Shown: positions 37,914 to 46,020, counted from the stretch's first letter. The stretch: 64,000 bases of DNA from Ensifer adhaerens (GCF_002940685.1 NZ_PNFP01000013.1:186001-250000); one strand, 5' to 3'. Notes: generated by a model not told the origin, from the sequence alone. Translations and numbers: made by a program.

Positions 37914-38116
37914 AGGACCGCTCTTTCCGACAACACCTCTGCTTTCGCGAGCGGAGGCGGCGGCCTCAGGCGATCACGCGATGCCTCGAGACGAACGGCA
38001 AGAAGATCGAGCATAGATCCGCCATCCGCACCGCCGGTCGGTACACCGGCAAACAGTTCGGCAACTTCAATCGCGCAATCGCATAATGTCGGATCCCCCT
38101 TTTCCGTGTCGACCAT
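37907..38116 (-). CDS. Small hypothetical protein, first gene of a putative NO-responsive operon
   Basis: A 69-residue protein with Cys residues near the N terminus (TLCDCAIEVAELFAGV) and no membrane segment. The start has a GGAGGG site eight bases upstream and the stop overlaps the next gene, which supports real translation. No family is recognised. An NnrR-like palindrome lies 96 bases before the start. Confidence 0.55.
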   Translation of the reverse strand: MVDTEKGDPTLCDCAIEVAELFAGVPTGGADGGSMLDLLAVRLEASRDRLRPPPPLAKAEVLSERAVLC

Positions 38117-38211
38117 GATTTGCGCCCTCCGCTATGTTCGATCGTCCTGCAGATGGACGCTCTTCGCGAAACCTGTGTGATCCTTGTTAGCGGCGCTGCG
38201 GCACGGCCTCG

Positions 38212-38225
38212 TTGCGCTGACGCAA
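38212..38225 (-). promoter_or_regulatory. NnrR-type box (perfect inverted repeat)
   Basis: TTGCGCTGACGCAA has the TTGCG-N4-CGCAA form bound by nitric-oxide-responsive NnrR/DNR regulators of the CRP/FNR family. It lies in the 220-base gap before the two small genes and the ytfE-type gene. No NnrR gene is in the window. Confidence 0.6.
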
Positions 38226-38336
38226 GCTTCGACGTTCGCCTCGACATTGCGCGGACTTGAGCGGCACGACCTCCGCGATCACCTGCGAAGGGAGGCAAGG
38301 CGAACGGCCGCGTCGTCGAAGGGTCACGACATGACC

Positions 38337-38777
38337 CTACCGCGACGAAGACGAATGCGCCCCGAAGCCCAAAAGCGCGCCGAGCTCCGAACGCTTGCCC
38401 ACGAGATCGGCGAGCGTGTACTTGTCGAAAACCGCCACAAAGGCGGCCGTGGCTTCCGAAAGCACGCTCGGCAAGGCGCAGGCGGGCGCGATACGACAGC
38501 CGTGGCAATCTATCAGATCTGTGAGCCCTTCCGTATGCCGAAGCAGGGCGCCGAGATTGATCTCGTTCGTCGGCCTCGCGAGGCGTATGCCGCCATTGCG
38601 ACCGCGCACGGACTCCAGAAACTCAGCGCCCGCAAGGTCCTGAACAACCTTCATCATATGGTTTTGCGAGACGGAGAACGTGTCCGATATCTCCCGGATC
38701 GAGCTAAGCCCCGATGGCCGTGATCCCAGATAGATCATCAATCGCATTGCGTAGTCGGTATACTTGGTGAGCCTCAT
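38337..38777 (-). CDS. nsrR: NsrR-type nitric-oxide-sensing Rrf2 repressor
   Basis: A 146-residue Rrf2-family regulator. The winged HTH begins at once (MRLTKYTDYAMRLMIYLG, then SVSQNHMMKVVQDLAGAEFLESVRGRNGG). The iron-sulfur cluster cysteines lie in DCHGCRIAPAC (Cys-x2-Cys-x5-Cys), which nitric oxide would destroy to relieve repression. It is divergent from hmp, and two NsrR-type operators lie between the genes. The frame is open about 115 codons upstream, but only this start gives the family N terminus. RirA is the alternative Rrf2 type in rhizobia; the operators and hmp favour NsrR. Confidence 0.87.
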   Translation of the reverse strand: MRLTKYTDYAMRLMIYLGSRPSGLSSIREISDTFSVSQNHMMKVVQDLAGAEFLESVRGRNGGIRLARPTNEINLGALLRHTEGLTDLIDCHGCRIAPACALPSVLSEATAAFVAVFDKYTLADLVGKRSELGALLGFGAHSSSSR

Positions 38778-38810
38778 CGGGGTCTGCGTCAAAAAGTCCA
38801 ATCCAAAAAC

Positions 38811-38827
38811 ATGCATTTGAATAGCAT
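38811..38827. promoter_or_regulatory. NsrR operator 1 (nsrR side)
   Basis: ATGCATTTGAATAGCAT matches 14 of 17 positions of the proteobacterial NsrR motif (ATGYATTTAAAATRCAT). It is also part of a wider inverted repeat AACATGC...GCATGTT. It lies 34 bases before nsrR, suggesting autoregulation. Confidence 0.75.
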
Positions 38828-38847
38828 GTTTGTCCTCGCATAGATAG

Positions 38848-38864
38848 ATGCATCTGAGATACAT
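38848..38864. promoter_or_regulatory. NsrR operator 2 (hmp side)
   Basis: ATGCATCTGAGATACAT also matches 14 of 17 NsrR positions, 20 bases after operator 1. The pair would let one repressor control both nsrR and hmp. The hmp leader from here to the ATG is about 255 bases. Confidence 0.72.
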
Positions 38865-39120
38865 ATTTAAGCGCGGATTTGCGATGAGCTCGCGAGCTAT
38901 AACCGAAACAGACATCCGAACGATCGTTGAACGTTTCGACGCCGAAGTACGACCCGACCAGGTCTTGAACGCTGGCTTGAAAGCGGAAACCCGCTCGCCG
39001 GTCATCATCCCCCACCGGATGTGCCCCACCACCTCCCGATCGTAGGCCCGGTGAAACTTCAATTGCACTTCTACGATCACCAACCTGCCCCACTGATGCA
39101 CCGCATCGAAAGGAAAGATC

Positions 39121-40335
39121 ATGCCGAAACCACTCTCACCCGAGACCGTTCAGATCGTGAAGGCCAGCATCCCGGCCCTCGCGGCACACGGGGCCGAGAT
39201 CACGAAGAGCATGTATGCCCACCTGTTCCGTGACGATCATATCCGCGGGCTGTTCAACCATGCCAATCAGGGCGAAGGCGGCTCACAGGTTAACGCGCTT
39301 GCCGCCGCCATTGTGGCCTACGCGCAAAACATCGATAACCTTGCCGTGCTCGGCCCCGTGGTCGAGCGGATCGCGTACAAGCACATCGGGTATCATATTC
39401 TGCCCGAGCACTATCCCTTTGTGGCCACCGCCCTTCTCGCCGCCATCGAGGATGTGCTCGGAAGTGCAGCGACACCTGAACTCTTGAATGCATGGGGCGA
39501 GGCTTACTGGTTCCTGGCCGATATCCTCAAGGAGCGCGAAGCCGAGATACGCGGCGAACTGCTGAAGCGCTCGGGCGGCTGGGATGGCTGGAGAGACTTC
39601 GTCGTCGACGCGAAGGTTCGCGAAAGCGATGTCGTCACCTCGTTTGTCTTGAAACCCAAGGATGGCGGTCGCGTTGCGCGCCACAAGCCCGGCCAGTATC
39701 TGACGCTTCGCTTCCAGCTGGAGAACGGCCAGGAAATCAAGCGCAACTACTCGATCTCCAGCGGTCCCAGCGATAGTTTTTACCGCATCTCGGTCAAGCG
39801 GGAAGCGCAGGGACAGGGTGGATCTCGATACCTCCACGATCACGCGAGCGTCGGCATGGTTCTAAGTGCGACCCCGCCGGCCGGCGACTTCTTTCTGCCC
39901 GAAGCGCCACAAGCACCGGTCGTGTTGCTCTCGGGCGGCGTTGGCCTGACGCCGATGGTGAGCATCCTGGAGACGATCGCCGAGGAGCATCCGAACCTCG
40001 AAGCGCATTTCGTCCACGGCGCGCTGAACAGCGGGACGCATGCCATGGATCGGCACGTTCGCAAGCTCGCCGACGCGCATGGCAAGATCAGGATCAGCAG
40101 CTTCTACAGCGCACCAACGGCCGAGGACGCGGTCGGACTGTCTCACGATTTCGACGGCTTCATCACCGCAGAGTGGCTTCGCAAGAATACACCCATTGAA
40201 AATGCCGAATTCTATCTCTGTGGACCGAAGCCGTTCCTTCGTGCCCTCGTTCCTGCGCTGGCCAGAGAAGGCGTTTCAAGAGAGCGGGTTCACTTCGAGT
40301 TCTTTGGCCCGTCCGACGAACTGATTGCCGCCTAA
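39121..40335 (+). CDS. hmp: Flavohemoprotein, nitric oxide dioxygenase
   Basis: A 404-residue three-domain protein: globin at 1 to about 140 (proximal His in KHIGYHILPEHYP), an FAD-binding domain at about 150-260 (RNYSISSGPSD), and an NAD-binding domain at about 265-404 (LLSGGVGLTPM, YLCGPKPFL, FFGP). It oxidises nitric oxide to nitrate with O2 and NAD(P)H. A GGAAAG site precedes the ATG. It converges on the sulfite oxidase family gene; paired hairpins fill the gap. Confidence 0.97.
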   Translation: MPKPLSPETVQIVKASIPALAAHGAEITKSMYAHLFRDDHIRGLFNHANQGEGGSQVNALAAAIVAYAQNIDNLAVLGPVVERIAYKHIGYHILPEHYPFVATALLAAIEDVLGSAATPELLNAWGEAYWFLADILKEREAEIRGELLKRSGGWDGWRDFVVDAKVRESDVVTSFVLKPKDGGRVARHKPGQYLTLRFQLENGQEIKRNYSISSGPSDSFYRISVKREAQGQGGSRYLHDHASVGMVLSATPPAGDFFLPEAPQAPVVLLSGGVGLTPMVSILETIAEEHPNLEAHFVHGALNSGTHAMDRHVRKLADAHGKIRISSFYSAPTAEDAVGLSHDFDGFITAEWLRKNTPIENAEFYLCGPKPFLRALVPALAREGVSRERVHFEFFGPSDELIAA

Positions 40336-40374
40336 AGGCGGCAAAAACGAAACGTGGCATCGTCACTCCGATCC

Positions 40375-40433
40375 TGCGGCCGGCGCGTTCCGTGCCGGCC
40401 GCATCTGCCGTGGAGCGTTCTGCCGAAACGCTC
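40375..40433. terminator. Paired hairpins between the convergent hmp and sulfite oxidase-type genes
   Basis: A 10-bp stem (TGCGGCCGGC at 40375-40384 with its complement at 40394-40403) is followed by a 7-bp stem (GAGCGTT at 40413-40419 with AACGCTC at 40427-40433). Neither has a clear T-run, so termination by them is inferred from their place between convergent genes. Confidence 0.5.
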
Positions 40434-40444
40434 GCTCTCCGGCT

Positions 40445-41839
40445 TCAGATCACCTGCGCCGTAACGGAGTGAATCGAGTTGTTGCCGTAGCCCAGACGGT
40501 TCCACTCCGCGTGCTCGGGTTGTGTCCGGCCCGCCATGTCGGTGGCACGCGCCCGCACGGCGAGTGGCCCTGAATGCTCAAGTCGCGTGATCAGCTCCCA
40601 CCATTGCCAGGCGGCCCGCCGTCGTTCGCCAACGAGCCGCGCCGCGCGCCACGGGCCACCGTTCAGGCTCACGTCGACCCTGGATATGGTGCCTGCACCC
40701 GACCAGGCGACACCTCGGATCGCGGTCTCGCCGCACGGCAGTTCCTCGCCCTCGTCAGGCGAAGAGATCAGTGCTCGCACGTTCATCAGCTTCACCGGCG
40801 CGCGCTCGGCTTGCCCATTTCGCACCCAATTGTACCAGTATTTCTCCGCTTGAAAGTACGCCCCGCAGGGCCTGTCTGTAACGACGATCTCCGTCAGCCA
40901 CTTGATGGACGCCACCGCGTACCAGCCCGGTACGATCAACCGCAATGGATAGCCATGAGGCCGCGATAGCGGCTCGCCGTTCATCTCGTAGGCAAGAAGC
41001 GCTTTCGTCTCACGAACCTGGTCCAGGCTGAGGCCACGCTCGAAACGAATCGTCGCGCCGTTGCCGTTGACGACGCCGCTGTCGGCGCCGCGAAACGTGA
41101 GTTCCGTCGCGCCCGGTCGCAAGCCCGCTCGCTCAAGCACCTCAATCAAGTGAACGCCGGTCCATTCGGCGGTGCTGACAGCGCCCAGGCCCCAAGCTTC
41201 GCCAGGCACCGCCGGATCGAACAGACTCCGGCCGTTGCCAGCGCATTCCAGCGTCACCACGAGGCTTTCGGCGCGCAGGTTGTGGAGCTCCCTCATGCTC
41301 AGGCTAAGCGGCCTTTCGACCAGCCCGCCGATCGAAAGCCTGTAGCTCTCCTCATCGAGGCTCGGGATATCGAAGTGATTGCGCAAATAGAACCGACCGT
41401 TCGGCATCACTGCCCCGCCGGCAAGGTCCGGCACCGAGGTCTCGCAATTCAACGGGTGAGCACTGTGAATGAGAAGGCCAGCCTCGGTGGCATCCTGGCA
41501 CACATCTGCTGGGTTGAGCACCCCTGCAGCAACGTCCACCGGGCGCCGATCGCAGCCGCCGCCCGAAACCATCGCGGCACAGGTCATCGCTGCCGTCACT
41601 TCGACCTCGCCGGCATGACGGAGAGGCGCCAAGAATGCCTGAAGCACGGTCTCATCCGCTGCCTCAGCAATGAAGAACAGTGAATGTGAGCCCCTTGCGA
41701 CAGCTTCGGCCTTGATCAGCACGCCGTGGCGGGCAGCGCTCGGGCGGCTCAAATGGCTCAGCAGCATCGCGCCCTGGGCCGGATCGCGCGCGGGACAGGC
41801 TTCGGGTGAGTGCCGATGGTGGACAATAAACAGAGGCAT
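40445..41839 (-). CDS. Sulfite oxidase family molybdoenzyme with an extra N-terminal domain
   Basis: A 464-residue protein. Residues from about 120 match the sulfite oxidase/SorT fold: the molybdenum-ligating Cys in LECAGNGRS, a pterin-binding region (GADSGVVNGNG, RPHGYPLRLIVPGWYA, KWLTEIVV), and a C-terminal dimerisation domain (WSGAGTISRVDVSLNGGPWRAARL). The first ~95 residues (MPLFIVHHRHSPEACP) look like a separate ferredoxin-like dimeric alpha-beta barrel domain and not a signal peptide, so the protein should be cytosolic. A GGGAG site fixes the start. Substrate (sulfite or an organic sulfoxide/sulfonate) is unproven. Confidence 0.83.
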   Translation of the reverse strand: MPLFIVHHRHSPEACPARDPAQGAMLLSHLSRPSAARHGVLIKAEAVARGSHSLFFIAEAADETVLQAFLAPLRHAGEVEVTAAMTCAAMVSGGGCDRRPVDVAAGVLNPADVCQDATEAGLLIHSAHPLNCETSVPDLAGGAVMPNGRFYLRNHFDIPSLDEESYRLSIGGLVERPLSLSMRELHNLRAESLVVTLECAGNGRSLFDPAVPGEAWGLGAVSTAEWTGVHLIEVLERAGLRPGATELTFRGADSGVVNGNGATIRFERGLSLDQVRETKALLAYEMNGEPLSRPHGYPLRLIVPGWYAVASIKWLTEIVVTDRPCGAYFQAEKYWYNWVRNGQAERAPVKLMNVRALISSPDEGEELPCGETAIRGVAWSGAGTISRVDVSLNGGPWRAARLVGERRRAAWQWWELITRLEHSGPLAVRARATDMAGRTQPEHAEWNRLGYGNNSIHSVTAQVI

Positions 41840-42377
41840 CGAAGACTCCCGAATGGTGCCGGTCGAACGGGCTGTTCGGTCCGGTACGATCAATGGTTGT
41901 TCATTTCAGCACCTGCATGATCAGATAGAACGACACCGCCTCCTTGCCAGGATTAGACGCCGTAATTTTGGATGCACACCCCCTGTCAACGGCGCTCGGA
42001 ACAGGTTGGCCTTGATGTCGTGAGGCTGCAGGTCCGCCTTGGACCGGAATGTGAAACAGATCCCTTTCCATCCTCAATCATGAACTGGCGATATCCGCGA
42101 TCGCGGCGGATAGGGCCGCGAACGAGAGAATGGAGAGCGATCGCCAGAACAGGGCCGCCGTCCCGAAGCTCTGAGACGAATTGCGCTAAACCGCTCCGTA
42201 TTGGTTGAGATGATATTCCGGATGGGCATGTAGCCCATGCGGTCAGCAAGCGCTCCGGACCCTCGGCTTCCCCAGTTCCGGCCAGTCCACATCTCGCGGG
42301 CCGACGGGGGTATTTTTACCCTATTGAATCCCACTCTGCTTTAGATTGTATTCCGCGCGACGATACGATTGACAAGC
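41840..42377. other. Intergenic region between the sulfite oxidase-type and LuxR-type genes
   Basis: A 540-base divergent promoter region. It contains the GGTATTTTTACCCT motif at 42309-42322. Elsewhere I find no gene: small frames on either strand lack ribosome sites and family features. Confidence 0.45.
42309..42322 (+). promoter_or_regulatory. Shared motif upstream of the LuxR-type gene
   Basis: GGTATTTTTACCCT includes the inverted repeat GGTA-N4-TACC. The identical 14-mer lies upstream of the flagellin gene, in the same orientation relative to the gene. It is a candidate operator of the LuxR-type protein or of a shared regulator. Confidence 0.6.
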
Positions 42378-43076
42378 ATGGCAATGGCGAAAGAAACACC
42401 CTTCAGCGCGGTCACCCGCAAGATGCTCGACAACTGGCTCCAGACCGACCCCGAGCACCCGACGTCACCGGACACCGTGTATCGCGACATACTCGACATG
42501 CTGTCGATCAAAATGCGCCTGACGGTGTTCATGGTCGATGGCGACGATCCCAAGCGATGGTTCATGAAGGCAATCCGCCATTCCGGCTTCACCTCGCGCA
42601 TCCTCAACATCAACAAGATATTCGCCGATGCCTATATCGGTGACTTCAAGGATCAGCGCTACATGGAAGAAGCGGTGATCCCGCGATTGTCGCAAGTACT
42701 CGACAGCCAGCAGCCGTCCATGGAGTTGGTGAAGACGAGGCTCTTCGGTGTCAACCTCGGCTATGACCGCATTCTTCTGCCCCAGCGCAATGCCCATAGG
42801 CCGGAATGGATCATTTCGTCGTCCTATGCCCAGTTCCTTCTGAGCCCGCCGCAGAGGCATGAAAAGCTGGATGTGGGCGACGAAGCGATCGTGCAGCTCC
42901 TGATCGAGGGAGCGACCGCAAAGGAGATCGCCGTATCGCTCGACGTTTCACATCGCACCGTCGAGCATCGGCTGGAACGGATGAAGGAACGGTACGGGGC
43001 CAGGAACACGGTGCACCTGGTGGCGATGCTGATTGCCACGCATCTTGACCGCTCGCGGCGGAGCGAGAACCACTGA
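42378..43076 (+). CDS. LuxR-type HTH transcriptional regulator
   Basis: A 232-residue regulator. The C-terminal GerE/LuxR HTH spans about 170-228 (EAIVQLLIEGATAKEIAVSLDVSHRTVEHRLERM). The N-terminal 160 residues have no recognised receiver or autoinducer-binding pattern and may be a PAS-like or unique sensor domain (LTVFMVDGDDPKRWFMKAI). It ends seven bases from the convergent flagellin gene and shares an upstream motif with it. In rhizobia LuxR-type proteins (VisN/VisR) control flagellar genes, so a role in flagellin expression is plausible. No strong ribosome site is visible; TTG at 42369 and ATG at 42384 are alternatives. Confidence 0.83.
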   Translation: MAMAKETPFSAVTRKMLDNWLQTDPEHPTSPDTVYRDILDMLSIKMRLTVFMVDGDDPKRWFMKAIRHSGFTSRILNINKIFADAYIGDFKDQRYMEEAVIPRLSQVLDSQQPSMELVKTRLFGVNLGYDRILLPQRNAHRPEWIISSSYAQFLLSPPQRHEKLDVGDEAIVQLLIEGATAKEIAVSLDVSHRTVEHRLERMKERYGARNTVHLVAMLIATHLDRSRRSENH

Positions 43077-43083
43077 CGGCCGG

Positions 43084-44184
43084 CTAGCGGAACAGCTCCA
43101 GTATTCTCCGCGGTTCGGAGTTCGCGATACCGAGAGCCTGGATCGCGAGTTGCTGTTGCGCCTCCAGCGCCCTGAGCTTGACCGAGGTCACCGCCATGTC
43201 GGCGTCCACCAGCCGCCCGATGCCCTTCGTCGCCGTTTCGATCGCCTTCTTGTTCAGCTCGTCGTAGGTATTCAGCGCCGACTGCACCGAGCCGACATAA
43301 GCCATGTTCGACGTGAGTTGCTCGATCTTCTTGTCGATGTTCGCGACCAGATTGCTGTAGAGCCCCTGCCTGTCCGAATCGTGCCTGACAACGTGGTTCT
43401 CGATGGACTGAAGGATATAGGTCGGACTGACAGGGTAGGCTTCCGGGTCGCCCGTGACCGGATTGGAAAGCGGCATGTTGAACCAGTAGATGGCGGCCGG
43501 AGTGAACGTTCCCGGCGCATCGATGATGTCGCTTCCGTCAAACAGCGTCTTCTCGGGATTGTACTCGCCTGGATAACTGGTCGGATAGCTCCCGAAGTCG
43601 TCATTCAGCAGGAGGGTGTCCATGGCGCTGACATCCATCGTCTGCACCTTGCCGTCGGCGTAGCCGATGACGAACGAGAATACCTGCTGGCTGGCTTTCA
43701 CCGGCTCGTTCTTCTCGTGGTAAAGCAGATTCACGCCCGCGAACGAGGCGGCCAGCATCGCGCCTCTGGCCTGGTCCTGGAGCTGCTGTATCCGCACGTC
43801 GATCTTGTAGACGTCCGACTTGGCGTATTCCGGATCGAGACTGAAGGCGGGCTTGACGATGTCGCGCATGCCGGGCTTCGGCATGTCGCTCGCGGTGATC
43901 GCGAGGTTACGGATTTCCACGAAGGACTGCCTCACGGTCTCCATCGCAGCGTAGGCGGTGTCCACGATACCCATCGCCAGTCCGATACTGTCGGTGACAG
44001 CTCCCATCGCCTTCACATCCGAACGCATCGTCGTCGAAATCGACCAGTAAGCGGCATTGTCGGCCGCAGTCTTCACCCTCAACCCGGACGACAATCTCTG
44101 CGACTCGTCGTCCAGCCTCGCACCGATCAGGCGTATAGTGCTGAGGGCGGACATAGCGGATGTGTTGGTGAGAATGCTTGTCAT
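43084..44184 (-). CDS. Flagellin (orphan copy)
   Basis: A 366-residue flagellin. The conserved N-terminal D0/D1 region begins MTSILTNTSAMSAL, with SSGLRVKTAADNAAYWSIST at about 34-53. The C-terminal D1/D0 region ends QQQLAIQALGIANSEPRRILELFR. The central variable region (about 140-270) is larger and more divergent than in the main rhizobial flagellins. No other flagellar gene is in the window, so it is outside the chemotaxis/flagellar region. The start chosen gives the family N terminus; open frame upstream is leader. Confidence 0.92.
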   Translation of the reverse strand: MTSILTNTSAMSALSTIRLIGARLDDESQRLSSGLRVKTAADNAAYWSISTTMRSDVKAMGAVTDSIGLAMGIVDTAYAAMETVRQSFVEIRNLAITASDMPKPGMRDIVKPAFSLDPEYAKSDVYKIDVRIQQLQDQARGAMLAASFAGVNLLYHEKNEPVKASQQVFSFVIGYADGKVQTMDVSAMDTLLLNDDFGSYPTSYPGEYNPEKTLFDGSDIIDAPGTFTPAAIYWFNMPLSNPVTGDPEAYPVSPTYILQSIENHVVRHDSDRQGLYSNLVANIDKKIEQLTSNMAYVGSVQSALNTYDELNKKAIETATKGIGRLVDADMAVTSVKLRALEAQQQLAIQALGIANSEPRRILELFR

Positions 44185-44640
44185 AAGGCGAGCCACTGTA
44201 AGATTGCGCGAGTGTGGCATCGTCATGTGCCGTGGAGCGGCAATCGCCGCGCCGCGAATGTGGTTCATGAGGCGTTAACGAAGACGGCGAGCTTACAGGG
44301 TAAAAATACCGCAAACGTACCAGGCGAAGGTCGGCGTCTCGTTCCCGACGAAACATTGGCCGGCAGCCCGGAGATCAATGTCAATGCCCGCGTTGCTGAC
44401 GGCCGCCCACAGGGTCAAACCGTGAAGATTGTGCATTCACCATTCCATAGGAGCGAGCGGCCGGCTGCACAGCCGGCCCGAACACCAGCGCATTCTCGGC
44501 GATGGTCAACGCCTGGAATTCGACTTGGTGCTCTATGTATTCATCTGGCCCAGAACGTGCCCATCGGCCAACGCGCAAGGTTTCCCAGAAAGTAGCTCCG
44601 GCGGGTACATTGTCAGCGTACTTGCAGCGTCGGCGTCGCC
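44185..44640. other. Intergenic region upstream of the orphan flagellin gene
   Basis: A 456-base region containing the flagellin leader and the shared 14-bp motif. The remainder shows short frames in both directions that I could not link to any family. No terminator for the small lipoprotein gene was identified. Confidence 0.45.
44297..44310 (-). promoter_or_regulatory. Shared motif upstream of the flagellin gene
   Basis: On the minus strand this reads GGTATTTTTACCCT, identical to the copy before the LuxR-type gene. It lies 113 bases before the flagellin start codon. Confidence 0.6.
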
Positions 44641-44778
44641 TCAGCGCGGGGCAACCGCGCCCGCATAGAAACCGCCGTCGCCACCGTAATAATCCTGCCT
44701 GACACTACTCGCACCGCCGGCGGTCTGAGAGCATCCCGCGAGCGCGGTGAGTACGAGCAACAATGTGACAATACGCAT
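44641..44778 (-). CDS. Small lipoprotein (45 residues)
   Basis: Starting at an ATG preceded by AAGGATC, the gene encodes 45 residues: a signal (MRIVTLLLVLTALAGC) with lipobox LAGC at Cys16, then a short Gly/Tyr-rich tail (YYGGDGGFYAGAV). It resembles the tiny entericidin-like or orphan lipoproteins common in rhizobia. The open frame continues upstream but without a ribosome site and without a sensible signal peptide. Function is unknown. Confidence 0.7.
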   Translation of the reverse strand: MRIVTLLLVLTALAGCSQTAGGASSVRQDYYGGDGGFYAGAVAPR

Positions 44779-45107
44779 TGGGTTTGATCCTTCGTTGGCT
44801 GCTGCACACATAGCTATCGGCGAGGGCCCGTACAACCAGGCGACAACACAACGTTCAACCAACCCTGCGAACACGTTGCTGAAACGGAAACGCGCAACCG
44901 GTCCACGTTTGCCACAGCCAACTTTCGGAGTTGATCATGAGCACGGCCGAATCCGACTAACTTCTCAGTCAATGTGAACCGCCGCCGCCCGTGTTCCAGG
45001 CGATACTGCAACTTCAGAGGTCCAAAGCAGGATCGCGGTACCCGTCGAATGAGCACGGTGAATGCCGCCCTAGTGGTGGCCGCGGACGGTCAGCATCGCC
45101 TTGGCGA
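44779..45107. other. Intergenic region before the peptide-utilisation locus
   Basis: About 330 bases downstream of the first RpiR-type gene and upstream of the small lipoprotein. I see no gene, operator or terminator with confidence. Confidence 0.4.
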
Positions 45108-45965
45108 CTAATCCCCCACATACCCCGTGATCTTGCCGTGAAGCTCCGAGACCTTGTCTAGGCGCCCTTCGACCGCATCGCCGAGTTCGTGGAAGACGCT
45201 GTTGATGAGCAGGTTGCCGAGGCTGGCCATCTGGGCGGTCGATTCCCAGAACATGCCGAAATCTGTGGGCACGACGAACATCTCGTCGGAGAGGTCGCGG
45301 CCCCAGTCGCAGAAGGCATCGGTGACGAGCGTAATCGGGATCTTTGCCTTCTTGGCCTCGCGGGCAAGGACCAGGTTCAGGCGCGAATAGCGGCGGGCTT
45401 CGAAGATCACCAGGCAGGTTGATTTCGGCGGGTTCAGCAGGAGCTCGCTGAAGTTTCCGCCCGAAATGTCGGCCAGCTGGACACCGGGGCGCAGGTACTG
45501 GAGCTGGTTGGCGAAGTACTGAGCGATACCGCGCTCCGTCTGGAAGCCGGCAACGAAAATCTGGGGCGTGTTTGCTAGGCGCTTGACGGCGCGCTGCCAC
45601 TCCTTGGTGTTGGCGAGCTCGTAAATCCTGAGCAACGCGGCGATCTCCAACTCAAGGCTGCGCGCCTGGGCGTCGCCGTTCTGGCTGCGGTCACGGAACT
45701 CCCGCAGCCGATCGCCGGCCAACCAGGGTTGGTTGCCGATATTGTCCCTGAGATCCACCTTCAGATCCTTGAAGCGCGCATAGCCAAGTGCGCGGCAGAA
45801 GCGCCCCACCGTCGGCTCGCTGACGCCGACCTTGGCTGCGAGCGTCGCCGAGGTCTCGAACGGCAAGCCGTTCAGGTTGGCCAGCATGTAGTTGGCCAGC
45901 GCCTTCTCGGCATTCGTGGCGGTGGCAAGCTTTTCTGCGAGCCGCCGGCGGACCGATTCCGTCAT
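45108..45965 (-). CDS. RpiR-family regulator, copy 1 (HTH + SIS domain)
   Basis: A 285-residue regulator. The N-terminal HTH_6 domain (about 1-75) has VGVSEPTVGRFCRALGYARFKDLK. The SIS phosphosugar-binding domain (about 110-250) starts IFVAGFQTERGIAQYFANQLQYL. SIS-type regulators respond to phosphorylated sugars or amino sugars such as N-acetylmuramate 6-phosphate. It is divergent from the peptide transporter operon. A GGGAG site fixes the start. It is clearly paralogous to the RpiR-type protein at the far end of the locus. Confidence 0.9.
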   Translation of the reverse strand: MTESVRRRLAEKLATATNAEKALANYMLANLNGLPFETSATLAAKVGVSEPTVGRFCRALGYARFKDLKVDLRDNIGNQPWLAGDRLREFRDRSQNGDAQARSLELEIAALLRIYELANTKEWQRAVKRLANTPQIFVAGFQTERGIAQYFANQLQYLRPGVQLADISGGNFSELLLNPPKSTCLVIFEARRYSRLNLVLAREAKKAKIPITLVTDAFCDWGRDLSDEMFVVPTDFGMFWESTAQMASLGNLLINSVFHELGDAVEGRLDKVSELHGKITGYVGD

Positions 45966-46004
45966 CCTGATCTCCCTCAAAGAGGCGTTTGCAATATTTC
46001 TATC

Positions 46005-46020
46005 ACAAAGGCAATTGACG
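46005..46020. promoter_or_regulatory. 16-mer with -35-like element shared with the araF promoter
   Basis: ACAAAGGCAATTGACG is identical to 19055-19070 in front of araF and ends with the -35-like TTGACG. Here it lies 240 bases before the binding protein gene and 40 bases beyond the divergent regulator start. It may be a real promoter with a long leader, or a shared promoter type. Confidence 0.45.
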
